Shown here: one piece after another, positions 60,335 through 64,000 of the stretch
How the letters are laid out: each line of letters begins with the position of its first letter
Position numbering within the stretch: position 1 is the stretch's first letter
Source: Gammaproteobacteria bacterium
Lineage (GTDB): Bacteria; Pseudomonadota; Gammaproteobacteria; HTCC5015
NCBI GenBank assembly: GCA_028284675.1
Contig: JANQRI010000019.1
Location: 124,001 to 188,000, forward strand
DNA: 64,000 bases
Reading direction: 5' to 3'
Made by a program: the position numbers and the translations under genes
Notes under the pieces: model-generated
Database searches by the model: none
Told to the model about the DNA's origin: nothing
What the model saw: the letters and a program-made list of their open reading frames with translations, nothing else

Positions 60335-61390
60335 ATGTCCCAGGATCCCTCGCCAAAACTTGATGATCGTTCGCATAAACTGCTGAAAAGCCTGATTGAG
60401 TTATATATCGAAAGCGGGCAGCCGGTTGGGTCGAGAACCTTGTCGCGTGATTCAGGGGTCGATTTAAGCCCGGCCACGGTGCGTAATATCATGATGGATC
60501 TGGAGGAAATGGGCTTGGTTAAGGCGCCGCATACCTCCGCAGGCCGTATGCCGACCGAGCTGGGCTATCGCGTTTTTATCAATACGATGCTGAATATCAA
60601 GCCGCTGGATGACTTGGCCGTTGCCGAGCTTAAAAAGCAGCTAAACCCTGAGTTCAGTTCCAAAATGTTGATTAAATCGGCATCAACAATATTGTCCGAT
60701 GTTACCCGCCTTGCCGGGGTCGTTATGGTTCCCAAACATGATCTGCATGCAGTGCAGCATGTAGAGTTTTTGCCTTTATCCAACCGCCGGGTGCTGGCGA
60801 TTTTGGTATTAAGTGATAAAGAAGTACAGAACCGGATTATATCTACAGATCGTAATTATTCAGACAGTGAGCTCCAGCAGGCGGCTAATTATGTGAATAC
60901 GCATTTCCTGGGACATGATTTTACCTCGATGCGGGAGATGCTTAAAAATGAGCTTCATAGTGCCCAGCAAGAGTTAAGCGGGATGATGAAGCTGGTGGTT
61001 GAAATGTCCGGCAAAGTATTTGTAGATGATACGCTTGAGCAGGATGAGGAATTGGTTGTTGAAGGCCAGACAAACCTGATGAGTTTCGATGACCTCTCGG
61101 ATATGGAAAAGCTAAAGCAGTTATTTGAAGCTTTCCATAAAAAGCGCGATATTTTACATTTGCTGGATCGTTGTCAGCAGGCACGCGGAGTGCAGATTTT
61201 CGTGGGTCAGGAGTCCGGTTACGAGGTTTTTGGGGATTGCAGCGTGGTGACTTCACATTACTCGGTCAGTGGGGAGATTGTCGGGGTTTTGGGGGTTGTC
61301 GGGCCGACCCGTATGGCCTATGACCGTGTGATACCGATTGTCGATATTACTGCACGACTGCTTAGCGCCGCATTGGGTCAGGACCACTGA
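60335..61390 (+). CDS. hrcA: HrcA heat-shock repressor
   Basis: 351 residues. N-terminal winged helix (LDDRSHKLLKSLIELYIESGQPVGSRTLSRDSGVDLSPATVRNIMMDLEEMGLVKAPHTSAGRMPTELGYRVFI) and the C-terminal HrcA sensor domain (QIFVGQESGYEVFGDCSVVTSHYSVSGEIVGVLGVVGPTRMAYDRVIPIVDITARLLSAAL) are complete. Role: binds CIRCE operators to repress chaperone genes and needs GroEL to fold. No CIRCE (TTAGCACTC-N9-GAGTGCTAA) was found in the window, so its target is probably groESL elsewhere. It precedes grpE. Confidence 0.94.
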   Translation: MSQDPSPKLDDRSHKLLKSLIELYIESGQPVGSRTLSRDSGVDLSPATVRNIMMDLEEMGLVKAPHTSAGRMPTELGYRVFINTMLNIKPLDDLAVAELKKQLNPEFSSKMLIKSASTILSDVTRLAGVVMVPKHDLHAVQHVEFLPLSNRRVLAILVLSDKEVQNRIISTDRNYSDSELQQAANYVNTHFLGHDFTSMREMLKNELHSAQQELSGMMKLVVEMSGKVFVDDTLEQDEELVVEGQTNLMSFDDLSDMEKLKQLFEAFHKKRDILHLLDRCQQARGVQIFVGQESGYEVFGDCSVVTSHYSVSGEIVGVLGVVGPTRMAYDRVIPIVDITARLLSAALGQDH

Positions 61391-61439
61391 TCCGCACCCT
61401 TCCAAGTCAGAAATATTTCAATTAAATCCCGGTTTTACG

Positions 61440-61468
61440 CTTGAAACTGCACAATTAGTCCATAATAT
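61440..61468 (+). promoter_or_regulatory. Sigma-32 heat-shock promoter of grpE
   Basis: CTTGAAA (61440-61446), 13-base spacer, CCATAATAT (61460-61468). The -35 matches the sigma-32 consensus fully; the -10 has the CCAT core of CCCCATNT. It sits about 33 bases before the grpE ATG. Confidence 0.7.
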
Positions 61469-61500
61469 TGGGCCAAATACAGTGATTTAGGGGAGTATGA

Positions 61501-62100
61501 ATGTCAAAACCGGCAGGTGAATCCGAACAGGAGCAGGGTGCCGCGCAGGAGCAGCAACCTGATTCTGCAGAAAAGCCCGTTGCGGAGCCCGAAGAGCAGG
61601 TTGAAGCGGTACCTGCATCCACCCTGGAGCAGCTGAACTCAGCGCTTAATAAGGCGGATGAGCACTGGGAAACCGTGCTGCGAACCAAAGCAGAGATGGA
61701 AAATCTTCGTAAACGCACCCAGCGTGATATCGAAAATGCCCACAAATACGCATTGGAAAAGATGTCTACCGAGCTGCTTGGAGTACGCGACAGCATGGAG
61801 CTGGGGTTAAATGCGATAGAAGAAGGTGCGGAAATCCAGAGCTTGCGGGAAGGGGCCGAATTAACTCTGAAGCTAATGACTCAAGTTATGGAGAAGTTTC
61901 ATATAAAAGAGTTAAATCCGGTGGGTGAGAAGTTCGACCCGGCACAACATCAGGCTGTTGCGACGCAGGAGTCAGATAAGCTGGAGCCTAATTCAGTCGT
62001 TTCAGTCATGCAGAAAGGGTATTTACTGCAGGACCGCTTATTGCGCCCGGCGATGGTGACAGTGGCAAAATCCCCTGAAAAAAGCGATCAAAAAACCTGA
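61501..62100 (+). CDS. grpE: GrpE nucleotide exchange factor
   Basis: 199 residues. An acidic Glu/Gln/Ala-rich N-terminus (1-40) is followed by a long helix (LEQLNSALNKADEHWETVLRTKAEMENLRKRTQRDIENAHKYALEKMSTELLGVRDSMELGL) and the beta domain (VMEKFHIKELNPVGEKFDPAQHQAVATQESDKLEPNSVVSVMQKGYLLQDRLLRPAMVTVAK). Role: releases ADP from DnaK. GGGGAG ribosome-binding site. It has a sigma-32-like promoter of its own. Confidence 0.95.
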   Translation: MSKPAGESEQEQGAAQEQQPDSAEKPVAEPEEQVEAVPASTLEQLNSALNKADEHWETVLRTKAEMENLRKRTQRDIENAHKYALEKMSTELLGVRDSMELGLNAIEEGAEIQSLREGAELTLKLMTQVMEKFHIKELNPVGEKFDPAQHQAVATQESDKLEPNSVVSVMQKGYLLQDRLLRPAMVTVAKSPEKSDQKT

Positions 62101-62105
62101 GGGAC

Positions 62106-62134
62106 CTTGATAAATTAAAGCATGACCATATAGT
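62106..62134 (+). promoter_or_regulatory. Sigma-32-like promoter of dnaK
   Basis: CTTGATA (62106-62112), 13-base spacer, CCATATAGT (62126-62134), the same spacing as the grpE site. It begins six bases after the grpE stop and about 50 bases before the dnaK ATG. Confidence 0.55.
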
Positions 62135-62185
62135 TTCAGATAAGTATGTAACAGCCATTCCGGCCAGCAGTTGGAGAATCAGAAA

Positions 62186-64000
62186 ATGGGTAAAATAATA
62201 GGCATCGATTTAGGCACCACGAACTCCTGTGTATCGGTTATGGAGAGTGGCAAGCCAAAAGTTATCGAAAACAGCGAAGGTGATCGTACCACGCCTTCGG
62301 TCGTGGCATTTGCGGATGAAGGGGAAATACTGGTCGGACAGTCCGCGAAGCGACAGGCTGTCACCAATCCTAAAAATACTTTATTTGCGGTTAAGCGCCT
62401 GATCGGGCGCCGTTACGAAGAAGATGAAGTACAAAAAGATATCAAGCTTGTGCCTTACGGTATTGTCAAAGCTGACAACGGCGATGCGTGGGTGGAAGCC
62501 AGCGGCAAGAAAATGGCCCCGCCGGAGGTTTCGGCGCGTGTATTGATGAAGATGAAAAATACCGCTGAAGAGTACCTGGGTGAGGAAGTGACCGAGGCGG
62601 TGATTACCGTACCGGCTTATTTTAATGACTCTCAGCGTCAGGCGACCAAAGATGCCGGTAAAATCGCCGGTCTTGATGTAAAGCGTATTATTAATGAGCC
62701 GACAGCGGCGGCATTGGCTTACGGCCTGGATAAAAAGCGTGGTGATGCGAAGATTGCGGTTTACGATCTTGGCGGCGGAACCTTCGACGTTTCCATTATT
62801 GAGATTGCTGAAATTGATGGCGAGCATCAGTTCGAAGTGCTGTCCACCAATGGCGATACCTTCCTCGGGGGCGAGGATTTTGATCTGCGCCTGATCGATT
62901 ACCTGGTTGATGAATTCAAAAAAGATCAGGGCATTGATCTGAAGGGTGACCCGCTGGCAATACAGCGCTTAAAAGATGCAGCTGAGAAAGCCAAAATCGA
63001 GCTGTCTTCCAGTCAGCAGACGGACGTTAATCTGCCGTATATCACCGCAGATGGTTCGGGCCCCAAACACATGAACATCAAGCTCACGCGTGCGAAACTT
63101 GAATCGCTTTGCGAAGAGTTGATTCAAAGAACAATCGAGCCGTGTAAAACCGCACTTAAAGATGCGGGATTGTCGGTCAATGAAATTACTGATGTGATTT
63201 TGGTCGGTGGTCAGACCCGGATGCCGAAAGTGCAGGAAGTGGTTAAAGCGTTTTTTGACAAAGACCCGCGCAAGGACGTCAATCCGGACGAGGCAGTGGC
63301 AATGGGTGCCGCGATCCAGGCCGGTGTGCTGGGTGGTGATGTTAAAGACGTGCTGTTGCTTGATGTCACACCGCTGTCGCTGGGTATTGAAACACTCGGT
63401 GGTGTGATGACAAAACTGATTGATAAAAACACCACCATTCCGACCAAAGCGAATCAGGTGTTTTCGACCGCGGACGATAACCAGACCGCGGTTACAGTGC
63501 ATGTTTTACAGGGTGAGCGCGAAGTGGCCGGTGGTAATAAATCATTGGGTCGTTTCGATTTAACCGATATTCCGCCCGCGCCCAGAGGCATGCCGCAGAT
63601 TGAAGTCACATTTGATATTGATGCAAACGGTATATTGAACGTTTCAGCCAAAGACAAAGCAACCGGAAAAGAGCAGTCGATCGTGATTAAAGCTTCCAGT
63701 GGCCTGTCAGAGGATGAGATTGAGCGCATGGTTCAGGATGCCGAAGCGCATGCAGCCGAAGACCGTAAACTGCGTGAGTTGGTTGAGGCACGTAATCAGG
63801 CTGACAATATGATTCATGCGGTTCAAAAATCCATCACCGATCTGGGTGACAAAGTCGAGGATTCGGAAAAGCAACAGATAGACGCTGCGGTTGAAGCGCT
63901 GCAGGAAGCCGTGAAGTCCGATGATATAGAAGCGATCAAGGAAAAGACGACCGCATTGACTGAACATGCCGGTAAACTGGCACAGCGCGCGTATCAGGAA
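62186..64000 (+). CDS. dnaK: DnaK Hsp70 chaperone (3' partial)
   Basis: 605 residues visible, cut by the window end. The ATPase domain starts GKIIGIDLGTTNSCVSVM and contains VPAYFNDSQRQATKDAG, INEPTAAALAYGLDK and DLGGGTFDVSI; the substrate-binding domain has DVTPLSLGIETLGGVMTKLI; the helical lid has begun. Role: ATP-driven folding chaperone with GrpE and DnaJ. GGAGA precedes the ATG. About 30-40 C-terminal residues are missing, and dnaJ is expected next but not seen. No anomalies. Confidence 0.97.
   Translation, partial: MGKIIGIDLGTTNSCVSVMESGKPKVIENSEGDRTTPSVVAFADEGEILVGQSAKRQAVTNPKNTLFAVKRLIGRRYEEDEVQKDIKLVPYGIVKADNGDAWVEASGKKMAPPEVSARVLMKMKNTAEEYLGEEVTEAVITVPAYFNDSQRQATKDAGKIAGLDVKRIINEPTAAALAYGLDKKRGDAKIAVYDLGGGTFDVSIIEIAEIDGEHQFEVLSTNGDTFLGGEDFDLRLIDYLVDEFKKDQGIDLKGDPLAIQRLKDAAEKAKIELSSSQQTDVNLPYITADGSGPKHMNIKLTRAKLESLCEELIQRTIEPCKTALKDAGLSVNEITDVILVGGQTRMPKVQEVVKAFFDKDPRKDVNPDEAVAMGAAIQAGVLGGDVKDVLLLDVTPLSLGIETLGGVMTKLIDKNTTIPTKANQVFSTADDNQTAVTVHVLQGEREVAGGNKSLGRFDLTDIPPAPRGMPQIEVTFDIDANGILNVSAKDKATGKEQSIVIKASSGLSEDEIERMVQDAEAHAAEDRKLRELVEARNQADNMIHAVQKSITDLGDKVEDSEKQQIDAAVEALQEAVKSDDIEAIKEKTTALTEHAGKLAQRAYQE

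Noticed and set aside
60309..60335. Possible CIRCE half-site GAGCGCTTA before hrcA
   Set aside because: Seven of nine bases match one half, but the other half at nine bases distance does not resemble TTAGCACTC.
1..64000. Search for tRNA, rRNA, CRISPR, insertion sequences, prophage or integrase genes
   Set aside because: None was seen by reading; the segment looks like stable core chromosome apart from the toxin-immunity edge.

Overview
The window looks like a chromosomal segment of a motile gammaproteobacterium of moderate GC. The gene order of the flagellar locus (flgBCDEFGHIJKL - fliC - flaG - fliDS - fleQ - fleSR - fliEFGHIJ(K) - fliLMNOPQR - flhB - flhA - flhF - flhG - fliA - motCD) is the single-polar-flagellum plan of Pseudomonas, Vibrio and related gammaproteobacteria. 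The hrcA-grpE-dnaK genes at the right end are ordinary housekeeping genes. I cannot name the genus.

Layout. 1-1.2 kb: 3' end of a polymorphic-toxin gene with an AHH-type nuclease tip, followed by an Imm11-type immunity gene. 1.2-3.7 kb: an M23 peptidoglycan peptidase and a DUF4124 protein. 4.0-12.2 kb: a Pil-Chp-like chemosensory operon (two response regulators, CheW, chemoreceptor, CheA-type hybrid kinase) plus an orphan periplasmic binding protein. 12.3-14.7 kb, minus strand: flgA-flgM-flgN-ycgR. 15.1-25.6 kb: rod, hook, ring and junction genes. 25.8-30.1 kb: filament, cap and chaperones. 30.4-34.5 kb: regulators FleQ, FleS and FleR. 34.7-41.7 kb: basal body, switch, export ATPase and hook-length control. 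41.8-44.0 kb: a PomAB-type stator with a PilZ protein. 44.5-54.2 kb: FliL, C-ring, export gate and placement GTPase/ATPase. 54.2-56.6 kb: sigma-28 and a second stator, MotCD. 56.6-57.7 kb: two unknown envelope proteins on the minus strand. 58.0-60.2 kb: a GGDEF-EAL protein. 60.3-64.0 kb: hrcA, grpE and a partial dnaK.

How it works together. I read six sigma-54 sites (GG-N10-GC) in front of flgA, flgB, fliD, fleS, fliK and fliL. I read five sigma-28 sites (TAAAG-like box, spacer, GCCGATAA-like box) in front of the chemosensory operon, flgM, fliC, pomAB-pilZ and the GGDEF-EAL gene. This gives a readable hierarchy: FleQ/sigma-54, then hook-basal body and FleSR, then FliA for filament, stator and signalling.

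The points most worth a second look are these. A Pil-Chp-type sensory operon sits under an apparent flagellar sigma-28 promoter, while the usual flagellar che genes are absent from both places where Pseudomonas keeps them. The FleQ homologue lacks the N-terminal receiver-like domain and the LFRS c-di-GMP motif. A PilZ protein is co-transcribed with the stator, and a GGDEF-EAL enzyme appears to be in the late flagellar regulon with an 8-G tract inside its GGDEF codons. Together they suggest c-di-GMP acts on the motor rather than on FleQ in this organism. No tRNA, rRNA, CRISPR array or insertion sequence was seen.
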